A stretch of 7,337 bases of DNA, taken from positions 1-7,337 of the forward strand of contig JAUQQB010000137.1 of assembly GCA_030550075.1 (NCBI GenBank). The letters are read 5' to 3'. Source of the stretch: Chloroflexota bacterium. Its GTDB lineage: Bacteria > Chloroflexota > Anaerolineae > Thermoflexales > Thermoflexaceae. A program made the position numbers and the translations under genes. The notes below the pieces were generated by a model. The model searched no databases. It worked only from the letters and a program-made list of their open reading frames with translations, and was not told the DNA's origin. Positions 1 through 5,988 of this stretch are shown here, piece by piece (positions within the stretch are counted from its first letter, which is position 1; each line of letters opens with the position of its first letter).

Positions 1-398
1 TTCGTAGTCGGGCACGGAGCGAAGCGGAGTGCCCGTCTAAGTGTTCACAAAAAGAGAACGGGCACTTGCGTGCCCTACTACGAACAGGAAAAGCCCTTTG
101 TTCGTAGTAGGGCACGAAGCGAAGCGGAGTGCCCGTTATGGACGTTCCACAAAAAGAGGACGGGCACTGACGTGCCCTACTACGAACAGGAAAAAGCCCC
201 TTGTTCGTAGTAGGGCACGGAGCGAAGCGGAGTGCCCGTCTAAGCGCTCACAATAAAGAGGACGGGCACTTGCGTGCCCTACTACGAACAGGAAAAAGCC
301 CTTTGTTCGTAGTCGGGCACGGAGCGCAGCGGAGTGCCCGTCACGGGCGCTTACAAAAAGAGAACGGGCACTGACGTGCCCTACTACGAACAGGAAAG
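1..398. repeat. Tandem array of four ~100-bp composite palindromic units
   Basis: Four near-identical units begin at 1, 101, 204 and 306. Each opens with TTCGTAGTMGGGCAC and closes about 85 bases later with its complement GTGCCCTACTACGAA. Between these lie a GTGCCC and a GGGCAC, so each unit holds four pairing blocks. Blocks 1 and 2 form a hairpin around a GCGAAGC core (GCGCAGC in unit 4), and blocks 3 and 4 form a hairpin with a 4-base loop (TTGC or TGAC). Alternatively block 1 pairs with 4 and block 2 with 3. A 16-17 base linker containing AAAAGCCC separates units. The variable part is the centre, about 36-58 of each unit. No coding potential is seen. It lies about 180 bp beyond the pepA stop. 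It may be a REP-like extragenic palindrome cluster; its function is unknown. Confidence 0.93.
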
Positions 399-580
399 AC
401 TTTGCTCTGCCGCATCAAGCAAATGTTCGGACACTCTCTTACAACTGCGGCAGCACATCTTCCGGATCCGATCCTCTGGGGATGGGCGGTGACTTTCTCC
501 CCGTGATCCTTTGGGCCGCGGGGAGGGAGCGAATATCGTTTGGGGGATCAGGGTGTCGCTGAAGGCAGCCGAGCCCTAAC
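399..580. other. Intergenic stretch without a recognisable gene
   Basis: This stretch separates the palindrome array from the 3' end of pepA. I see no start with a ribosome site, no tRNA-like cloverleaf and no T-run hairpin that would serve as a pepA terminator on the minus strand. A GGGGA/TCCCC pair near 477-512 has a long loop and no U tract. The palindrome array beyond it may be the first strong structure that pepA transcripts meet, which is inference. Confidence 0.6.
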
Positions 581-2083
581 TTATGGTTTCGGGTCCTCCA
601 GATAGCGCACCAGCAGGCGCACGCCGTATCCGGTTCCTCCCTTCGGCACATATCCCCGCGCCTTCTCCGCGATATCCATCGGCGCGATATCCAGATGGGC
701 CCAGGGGACGCCCTCCGGGGCGAACTGCTTGAGGAACATGGCGGAGGTCCCCAGCCCACCATAGCGGCCACCGCTGTTCTTCACATCCGCCACATCGCTC
801 CTGATCCGCTCCAGGTAATCTTCCCACAACGGCATGCGCCACAGGCGCTCGCCGGTCGCCTCCGCGGCCCGCAGCAACGCCGCGGCCAGCTCCTCGTTGT
901 CCGAGAAGAGGGCGGCCGCCACATCCTGCCCCAGGGCGATGATCGCGGCCCCGGTCAGGGTCGCCACATCCATAACCGCCCGGGGGTTGTAACGAGCCGC
1001 GTAGGAGAGGGCATCGGCCAGGATCAAACGGCCCTCCGCGTCGGTGTTGACGATCTCAATGGTCTTGCCGTTAAGGGCGCGCAGGATGTCTCCGGGCTTA
1101 TAGGCCTTGCCGGAAGGCATGTTCTCGCAGGCCGGCGCTAGGGCCACCACCGGGACCGGGAGCTGAAGAGCAGCGGCGGCCAGGGTGGCACCCAGCACGG
1201 CCGCCGCGCCGGCCATATCCCCCTTCATCGTTGCCATCCCTTCCTCGCTTTTCAGATTCAGGCCCCCGCTATCGAAGGTGATCCCTTTCCCGACCAGGAC
1301 CACGGGCCGCTCCAGCCGGCCCTCGGGAGCGTATTCCAGGATGATGAAGCGGGGCGGCTCCTCGCTGCCCCGGGAGACCGCGGTCAGGGCGCCCATCCCC
1401 ATCGCGGCGATCTGTTGCTCGTTGAGGACCTGCGCCCGTATGCCGACCTCATGGGCCAGCCCCAGGGCCTCCTCTGCCAGACGTCGGGGGGTCATATCCG
1501 ATCCGGGCTCATTCACCCAATCCCGAACCCGGTTCACGAAGCGGGCGAGGATCTCCGCGCGGCGCGCCCCCGCCGCGATCGCCGCTTCCTTCGTCGCGTC
1601 GAACTCCACCAGCTGGAGCACCTCCGGTCCCGGCCGTTCGGCGTTCTCCTTCTTCCGCTGATAGGTATAAAGGCCGAGCAGCGTGCCCTCCACGGTGGCC
1701 TGGGCCGCTTCCTCCGGCGACAGGCCGCCGCGGCCGGCCCCGTGGACCACCGTGGCGAGCCGTCGCGCCTTCAGCTCCCGGGCGCGCTGGGCGGCGGCGG
1801 CCGCGGCGTGACGGACCTTCTCCGCGTTGAAGGAAGCTTCCGGCCCGAGCCCGACCAGGATCACGCGGGGGGCCAGGATCTGCCCGTCGGTGTAAAGAAC
1901 CAGGGTTTCCCCCAGGCGGCCGCGGAAATCGCCGGCGGCCAGCACCCGGGAGATCCGCCCCTCGAGCGCCTGATCCATGGCCGCGGTGGCGCCTCCCGGG
2001 GTTGTGACGCCCTCCATCAGGTTCACCACCACCGCATCCGCTTCCACCTCCTGAATCGCGCCGATCCGGATCTCGATCTGCAT
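581..2083 (-). CDS. pepA: Leucyl aminopeptidase (cytosol aminopeptidase, M17 family)
   Basis: This 500-residue protein is full length for the M17 family, whose members form cytosolic hexamers and use two metal ions to remove N-terminal residues from peptides. The N-terminal macro-like domain covers about 1-165 and the catalytic domain about 180-495. The metal and catalytic residues are all visible: Lys266 and Asp271 in VGKGITFDSGG, Lys278, Asp289 in MKGDMAGAAA, and Asp348, Glu350 and Arg352 in the signature NTDAEGRL. Their spacing matches the E. coli PepA set K270/D275/K282/D293/D352/E354/R356 exactly. The ATG start is supported by a GGGGAGG ribosome site (complement of 2091-2097) seven bases upstream. 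The stop is TAA. The gene is transcribed away from the cox cluster and is probably an unrelated housekeeping peptidase. Some PepA proteins also bind DNA, which this sequence cannot test. Confidence 0.96.
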   Translation of the reverse strand: MQIEIRIGAIQEVEADAVVVNLMEGVTTPGGATAAMDQALEGRISRVLAAGDFRGRLGETLVLYTDGQILAPRVILVGLGPEASFNAEKVRHAAAAAAQRARELKARRLATVVHGAGRGGLSPEEAAQATVEGTLLGLYTYQRKKENAERPGPEVLQLVEFDATKEAAIAAGARRAEILARFVNRVRDWVNEPGSDMTPRRLAEEALGLAHEVGIRAQVLNEQQIAAMGMGALTAVSRGSEEPPRFIILEYAPEGRLERPVVLVGKGITFDSGGLNLKSEEGMATMKGDMAGAAAVLGATLAAAALQLPVPVVALAPACENMPSGKAYKPGDILRALNGKTIEIVNTDAEGRLILADALSYAARYNPRAVMDVATLTGAAIIALGQDVAAALFSDNEELAAALLRAAEATGERLWRMPLWEDYLERIRSDVADVKNSGGRYGGLGTSAMFLKQFAPEGVPWAHLDIAPMDIAEKARGYVPKGGTGYGVRLLVRYLEDPKP

Positions 2084-2124
2084 TTCAGAACCTCCCCTTA
2101 GCGAGCTTTCTCAAGCCTCCTGGG

Positions 2125-2153
2125 GTTATAGCACAAGTTCGGCGCTCCGTCGA
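2125..2153 (-). promoter_or_regulatory. Probable pepA promoter (extended -10)
   Basis: Read on the minus strand, TCGACG (2148-2153, four of six matches to TTGACA) is followed after 17 bases by TATAAC (2125-2130). TATAAC is preceded by TG with one base between, giving an extended -10 TGCTATAAC. Transcription would begin about 35 bases before the pepA ATG and leave room for the GGGGAGG ribosome site. A small GCTT-GAGA-AAGC stem-loop falls in the leader. The call rests on motif matches only. Confidence 0.55.
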
Positions 2154-2399
2154 TTCGCGCCGGATCGCCCCGCCTGGCCTCCCTCCAGGGGTCCAGGAGT
2201 CCCTTTCCTTATATTCATTCTGGATCGTGGGGAGAGGGAATCCGGTTTCGTTATGGGCTGGGCCAGGCACTTTCGGCGATCTCCTCCTAATTGAAAAACC
2301 CACCTTTCGCCACGCCGCACTCCAATCCGATATTTGTGCGAAATGTCGCAATTTTGTTATATATTTCCCAAATTGGCTTGCATGAGGGCGCTTCTCGTA

Positions 2400-2424
2400 A
2401 TGAAATGCTTCATGTCTTGACATG
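2400..2424. promoter_or_regulatory. Paired dyads on the coxG promoter, candidate operator
   Basis: CATGTC-TT-GACATG (2411-2424) is a perfect 6-bp inverted repeat that contains the first bases of, and overlaps, the -35 box at 2417-2422. A second dyad, ATGAA-ATGC-TTCAT (2400-2413), abuts it, with the two centres 11 bp apart, about one helical turn. A repressor dimer bound here would block polymerase. No regulator gene is visible in the window and I cannot assign the sites to a family. The region is AT-rich, so the weaker dyad could be chance. Confidence 0.45.
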
Positions 2425-2445
2425 GATTATTATCCTCAATATAAT
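2417..2445 (+). promoter_or_regulatory. Consensus sigma-70-type promoter of the coxGSLM cluster
   Basis: TTGACA (2417-2422) and TATAAT (2440-2445) match the housekeeping consensus at all twelve positions and are separated by exactly 17 bases. Transcription should start near 2451-2453. It is the only strong plus-strand promoter seen before coxG, and the next intrinsic terminator is after coxM, which fits one transcript of about 4.5 kb. An unregulated promoter this good would be strongly active, so the dyad on its -35 box suggests repression. Confidence 0.85.
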
Positions 2446-2487
2446 CAGAAATGCCTTCCGAAGACATCCTCTCCCGTGAGCGCCTCG

Positions 2488-2928
2488 ATGCGGCTGAAGG
2501 GGTCCTATCGGTTTCAGACAACCATTGACCGGGTCTGGGGGGCCCTGATGAATCCTCAGGTGATCGCCCGCCTCCTCCCCGGAGTAGAGCGCCTGGAGCC
2601 CATCGGCAACGATGTGTATGAGGCGGAGATGCGCCTGGGCATCGGGCCTATCAGCGGTCGCTATAAAGCCCGCATCACCCTCTCCGAGATCGATCCTCCC
2701 AACCATTACCGCATCCGCATCCAGGCTCAGGGCCCGCAGGGGACGGTGGATGCCCGTGGCACGATCGACCTTACGGCGGATGATGGCGAGACGGTGATGC
2801 ATTATGAGGGCGAGGCCACGGTGACCGGGCTGCTGATGAGTATGGGCGCCCGGCTCCTGGAGCCCACCGCCCAGATGCTGGTGAACCAGGGCTTGAAGAA
2901 CCTGGAAGCCCAGCTCACTTCCTCGTGA
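2488..2928 (+). CDS. coxG: CoxG family protein (CODH subunit G, SRPBCC fold)
   Basis: The 146-residue product reads as a CoxG domain from its first residue. MRLKGSYRF opens the first strand, then come a helix with W17, LPGVERLE at 30-37, GIGPISGRYK at 51-60, DPPNHYR at 69-75, the YEGEATVTG strand near 106 and a long C-terminal helix (RLLEPTAQMLVNQGLKNLE). CoxG proteins are hydrophobic-pocket proteins that in studied CO oxidisers help attach CODH to the membrane and its quinones. This one stops right after the domain and lacks the C-terminal tail seen in longer homologues. I chose ATG 2488 because the frame's first ATG (2422) overlaps the promoter's -35 box and lies before the transcription start. 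GTG 2476 is the alternative. Neither has a good Shine-Dalgarno. It is the first gene of the cluster, 63 bases before coxS. Confidence 0.9.
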   Translation: MRLKGSYRFQTTIDRVWGALMNPQVIARLLPGVERLEPIGNDVYEAEMRLGIGPISGRYKARITLSEIDPPNHYRIRIQAQGPQGTVDARGTIDLTADDGETVMHYEGEATVTGLLMSMGARLLEPTAQMLVNQGLKNLEAQLTSS

Positions 2929-2940
2929 AACGTGAAAAAG

Positions 2941-2968
2941 GTAGGGCAACTGCGAGCAGTTGCCCTAC
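2941..2968. repeat. Perfect 13-bp hairpin between coxG and coxS
   Basis: GTAGGGCAACTGC (2941-2953) and its exact complement GCAGTTGCCCTAC (2956-2968) flank only GA. The physical loop would be CGAG on a G-C pair. No T-run follows, so it is not a standard terminator. It ends 23 bases before the coxS start. The outer GTAGGGCA resembles the arms of the array at 1-398, suggesting a solo element of a related palindrome family. It could act in RNA processing or partial attenuation. Confidence 0.9.
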
Positions 2969-2980
2969 TATTCTCAGTCG

Positions 2981-2986
2981 AGGAGG
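2981..2986 (+). promoter_or_regulatory. Ribosome binding site that fixes the coxS start
   Basis: AGGAGG lies five bases before ATG 2992. The upstream in-frame ATG at 2932 has no such site and would place the hairpin at 2941-2968 inside the coding region, so 2992 is preferred. Confidence 0.9.
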
Positions 2987-2991
2987 GGCCC

Positions 2992-3468
2992 ATGAAAGTT
3001 CCGGTGACGGTCACGGTGAACGGCCAGGTCTATCAGCAGGACGTGGAGCCCCGGATGCTCCTGGTCCATTTCATCCGGGAGGTCCTGGGGCTGACCGGGA
3101 CCCACGTGGGATGCGACACCAGCCAGTGCGGCGCCTGCGTGGTCCTGATGGATGGGAAGGCTGTGAAGTCGTGCACGGTCTTCGCGGTCCAGGCCGATGG
3201 CGCGCAGATCACCACCATCGAGGGCCTGGCGCGGAACGGGCAGCTCCATCCGCTCCAGGAAGGCTTCTGGGAGATGCATGGCCTCCAGTGCGGTTTCTGC
3301 ACCCCCGGCATGATCCTCTCAGCGTACGACCTCCTGCAGCGGAACCCCAACCCGACCGATGAAGAGATCCGTCACGCGCTGGAGGGCAACTATTGCCGCT
3401 GCACTGGCTACCACAACATCGTCCGGGCCGTGCGCTACGCGGTGGAGAAGCTCCGCGGACAGGCCTGA
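2992..3468 (+). CDS. coxS: CODH-type small subunit, two [2Fe-2S] clusters
   Basis: This 158-residue iron-sulfur subunit belongs to the xanthine oxidase family. It relays electrons from the molybdenum site of CoxL to the FAD of CoxM. The N-terminal plant-ferredoxin-like domain carries Cys41, Cys46, Cys49 and Cys61 (GCDTSQCGAC then SC) for one cluster. The C-terminal helical domain carries Cys100, Cys103, Cys135 and Cys137 (QCGFCTPG and CRCTGY) for the cluster nearer molybdenum. All eight ligands are present, and length and spacing match CoxS proteins. No signal peptide is seen, as expected for a cytoplasmic complex. It lies between coxG and coxL in the same direction. The same architecture occurs in other hydroxylases such as nicotinate or aldehyde dehydrogenases, so the subunit type is sure but the substrate is not. 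Confidence 0.96.
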   Translation: MKVPVTVTVNGQVYQQDVEPRMLLVHFIREVLGLTGTHVGCDTSQCGACVVLMDGKAVKSCTVFAVQADGAQITTIEGLARNGQLHPLQEGFWEMHGLQCGFCTPGMILSAYDLLQRNPNPTDEEIRHALEGNYCRCTGYHNIVRAVRYAVEKLRGQA

Positions 3469-3510
3469 GTCCCACCCGTTCGATTCGCATCGGTTTCCTA
3501 ACTTAATCTG

Positions 3511-3540
3511 AAGGTGCCGCACGAATTCGTGTAGCACTTT
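3511..3540. repeat. 30-bp interrupted dyad between coxS and coxL
   Basis: AAGGTGC (3511-3517) pairs with GCACTTT (3534-3540), with one G-T wobble, and encloses the 12-bp perfect palindrome CACGAATTCGTG (3520-3531). The whole is symmetric about 3525/3526 with two 2-base mismatches (CG against TA). It could be an mRNA hairpin with an AATT loop or a binding site for a dimeric protein. It lies in the 95-base gap, ending 10 bases before the coxL ribosome site. No T-run follows. Confidence 0.75.
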
Positions 3541-3563
3541 CCATCCGGAAAAGGAGGGCGGCG

Positions 3564-5918
3564 ATGGCGACGCGTTATTTCGGTGTGGCCATGAAACGAC
3601 GGGAGGATCCGCGCTTCATCACCGGGCGCGGCACGTATGTGGATGACCTGACCCTGCCCGGCCTGGTCTACGCAGCGCTGGTGCGCAGCCCCCATGCCCA
3701 CGCCCGGATCAAGGCCATCCACAAGGAGAAAGCGCTGCAACATCCCGGGGTGATCGCCGTGTTCACCGGGAAGGATATGGTGGACAGCGGCGTGAAGTCC
3801 CTCCCATGCGGCTGGCTGCTCCCCGGGATGAAACTTCCGCCTCACTACCCGATGGCTGTGGATAAGGTCCGCCACGTGGGGGAGATCGTGGCGGTGGTGA
3901 TCGCGCAGGATCGCTACACGGCCGAGGATGCGGCGGAGCTGGTCGAGGTGGAGTATGAGCCGCTCCCGGCGGTGGCCGACGGGGCGAAGGCCCTCCAGTC
4001 TGGCGCCCCCGCTGTCCATGATGAGGCCCCGGACAACGTCTGCTTCCGCTGGTCCATTGGCGATCGAGAAAAGACCGACGAGGCCTTTCGCCGGGCCCAT
4101 CGGACGGTGAAAGTGGAGCTGGTCAACCAGCGGCTGATCCCCAACGCCATCGAGCCCCGGGCGGCGATGGCTCAGTATAATCCCGCCACCGACGAATACA
4201 CCCTCTGGGTCACCAGCCAGAACCCCCATGTCCACCGACTGCTTCTGGCCGCCTTCGTCCTGGGGATCCCGGAGCACAAGCTGCGAGTGATCTCCCCCGA
4301 TGTGGGTGGGGGCTTCGGCAGCAAGATTTTCCTTTACCCGGAGGAAACCATCGTCACCTGGGCGACCAAACAGGTGGGCCGGCCGGTGAAGTGGACGGCG
4401 CGGCGGCGGGAGAGCTTCGTGAGCGACGCCCACGGCCGCGATCATATCACCGAGGCCGAGCTGGCAGTGGATGAGAAAGGGAAGATCCTGGGGATGCGGG
4501 TGAAGACCATCGCCAACCTGGGCGCTTATCTCTCCACCTTCGCTCCGGCGATCCCCACTTACCTCTACGGCACCCTGCTCTCCGGCCAGTATGAGATCCC
4601 GACCATCTACTGCGAGGTGACGGGGGTCTTCACCCACACCACCCCGGTGGATGCCTACCGGGGGGCTGGGCGGCCGGAGGCCACGTATGTGGTGGAACGG
4701 TTGATGGACGTGATGGCCCGGGAGCTGGGGGAGGACCCGGCGGAGTTCCGGCGAAAGAACTTCATCCCGCCGGATAAATTCCCTTACCAGACGCCGGTGG
4801 CCCTCCAGTACGACAGCGGCAATTATGAGGGCGCCCTGAACAAGGCGCTGGAAGTTATCCGTTACAAAGAGCTGCGCCAGCAGCAGGAGGAGCTGCGGAA
4901 GCAGGGCCGCTACATCGGCATCGGCTTCTCCTGCTATATCGAGGCCTGCGGCATCGCCCCCTCGCAGGTGGTCGGCTCCCTGGGCGCCCAGGCCGGCCTG
5001 TGGGAGAGCGCCCTGGTCCGCGTGCACCCCACGGGCAAGGTGACGGTCTATACCGGTGCCCACACCCACGGCCAGGGCCACGAGACCGCCTTTGCCCAGA
5101 TCGTGGCCGATGAGCTGGGCCTCCCCATGGAGGATGTGGAAATCGTCCACGGAGACACCGGGAGCGTCCCCTTCGGGATGGGGACCTACGGAAGCCGCAG
5201 CCTTGCCGTGGGCGGCAGCGCGATCATCCTGAGCCTCCAGAAGATCAAAGAGAAGGCCCGGAAGATCGCCGCGCATCTCCTGGAGGCGGCGGAAGAGGAT
5301 GTGGTCTTCGAGGACGGCAAGTTCTACGTGAAGGGCGTGCCGGATCGCTTTAAGACCTTCCAGGAGGTGGCCCTCCAGGCGTATCTGGCCCACAACTACC
5401 CGCCGGGCCTGGAGCCCGGGCTGGAAGCCTCTTCCTTCTATGACCCCAGGAACTTCACCTTCCCCTTCGGCACCCATATCGCGGTGGTGGACGTGGATCC
5501 GGAGACCGGGAAGGTGAAGATCCTGCGCTATGTGGCGGTGGACGACGCGGGGCGGATCATCAACCCGCTGATTGTGGAAGGCCAGGTCCATGGCGGCATC
5601 GCCCAGGGGGTTGGGCAGGCGTTGCTGGAGGGCGCGGTCTATGACGAGAACGCCCAGCTCCTCTCGGCCTCCCTGCTGGACTACGCCCTGCCGCGGGCCG
5701 ACGATCTGCCTTCCTTCGAGATCGACCACACCGTGACGCCGTGCCCGCACAACCCGCTGGGAGTGAAAGGGATCGGGGAGACGGGCACCATCGCGGCGAC
5801 CGCCGCCATAGTCAACGCGGTCATGGACGCACTGGCGCCATTTGGGATCTGGCATATCGACATCCCGCTGACCCCGGAGAAGATCTGGCGGGCGATCCGA
5901 GAGGCCCGCGCGGCCTGA
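3564..5918 (+). CDS. coxL: Form II CODH-like molybdenum hydroxylase large subunit
   Basis: This 784-residue subunit binds molybdenum-cytosine dinucleotide and carries the active site. The N-terminal domain covers roughly 15-140 and the Mo-binding domains 150-780. Visible landmarks are SQNPHVHR at 218-225, GGGFGSK at 248-254, the active-site loop AYRGAGR at 364-370 (bases 4653-4673), HGQGHET at 502-508 and GVKGIGETG near 733-741 with the catalytic glutamate Glu739. Proven aerobic CO dehydrogenases (form I) have AYRCSFR, whose cysteine binds copper. Here glycine is in that place, the mark of form II or CODH-like enzymes. It is therefore a cytoplasmic Mo hydroxylase of unproven substrate, and CO oxidation should not be assumed. 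ATG 3564 has AAGGAGG six bases upstream. The length is normal and no frameshift is seen. Confidence 0.95.
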   Translation: MATRYFGVAMKRREDPRFITGRGTYVDDLTLPGLVYAALVRSPHAHARIKAIHKEKALQHPGVIAVFTGKDMVDSGVKSLPCGWLLPGMKLPPHYPMAVDKVRHVGEIVAVVIAQDRYTAEDAAELVEVEYEPLPAVADGAKALQSGAPAVHDEAPDNVCFRWSIGDREKTDEAFRRAHRTVKVELVNQRLIPNAIEPRAAMAQYNPATDEYTLWVTSQNPHVHRLLLAAFVLGIPEHKLRVISPDVGGGFGSKIFLYPEETIVTWATKQVGRPVKWTARRRESFVSDAHGRDHITEAELAVDEKGKILGMRVKTIANLGAYLSTFAPAIPTYLYGTLLSGQYEIPTIYCEVTGVFTHTTPVDAYRGAGRPEATYVVERLMDVMARELGEDPAEFRRKNFIPPDKFPYQTPVALQYDSGNYEGALNKALEVIRYKELRQQQEELRKQGRYIGIGFSCYIEACGIAPSQVVGSLGAQAGLWESALVRVHPTGKVTVYTGAHTHGQGHETAFAQIVADELGLPMEDVEIVHGDTGSVPFGMGTYGSRSLAVGGSAIILSLQKIKEKARKIAAHLLEAAEEDVVFEDGKFYVKGVPDRFKTFQEVALQAYLAHNYPPGLEPGLEASSFYDPRNFTFPFGTHIAVVDVDPETGKVKILRYVAVDDAGRIINPLIVEGQVHGGIAQGVGQALLEGAVYDENAQLLSASLLDYALPRADDLPSFEIDHTVTPCPHNPLGVKGIGETGTIAATAAIVNAVMDALAPFGIWHIDIPLTPEKIWRAIREARAA

Positions 5919-5925
5919 TCGCACC

Positions 5926-5956
5926 GGGCGGGAAGGGCTCCTGGTCCTTCCCGCCC
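5926..5956. repeat. GC-rich hairpin between coxL and coxM
   Basis: GGGCGGGAAGG (5926-5936) and CCTTCCCGCCC (5946-5956) are exact complements. A further G-T and C-G pair leave a TCCTG loop. The stem begins eight bases after the coxL stop. No T-run follows, so it is unlikely to stop transcription fully. It may protect the 3' end of an upstream coxGSL message or tune the ratio of CoxM to CoxL. Confidence 0.88.
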
Positions 5957-5988
5957 TCCGCGCCCATCCCATCGGAGAGGAGGGAATC

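Noticed and set aside
41..256. A 71-codon frame within the palindrome array
   Set aside because: It consists of translated repeat units, has no ribosome site and repeats itself with the unit period.
1..398. CRISPR array
   Set aside because: Units are about 100 bp and alike throughout, with near-identical 16-17 base linkers. There are no short constant repeats with unique spacers and no cas gene.
424..450. Possible insertion-sequence end (GTTCGGACACTCTC)
   Set aside because: It looked like a terminal inverted repeat from memory, but no inverse copy, target duplication or transposase fragment is present in the window.
2085..2423. A minus-strand frame of 112 codons in the divergent region
   Set aside because: It starts at the coxG promoter, spans the pepA promoter and has no recognisable protein character or ribosome site.
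2422..2487. ATG 2422 as the coxG start
   Set aside because: It overlaps the last base of the -35 box of a perfect promoter and precedes the expected transcription start. The extra residues do not look like CoxG.
2932..2991. ATG 2932 as the coxS start
   Set aside because: It would translate the 13-bp hairpin and lacks a ribosome site, whereas ATG 2992 has AGGAGG at ideal spacing and gives the usual CoxS N-terminus.
3479..3507. An internal promoter before coxL (TTCGAT-17-CTTAAT)
   Set aside because: The -35 match is poor and the -10 only moderate, not enough to claim a promoter.
5926..5956. Terminator between coxL and coxM
   Set aside because: The stem is strong but no T-run follows, and coxM must be expressed with coxL.
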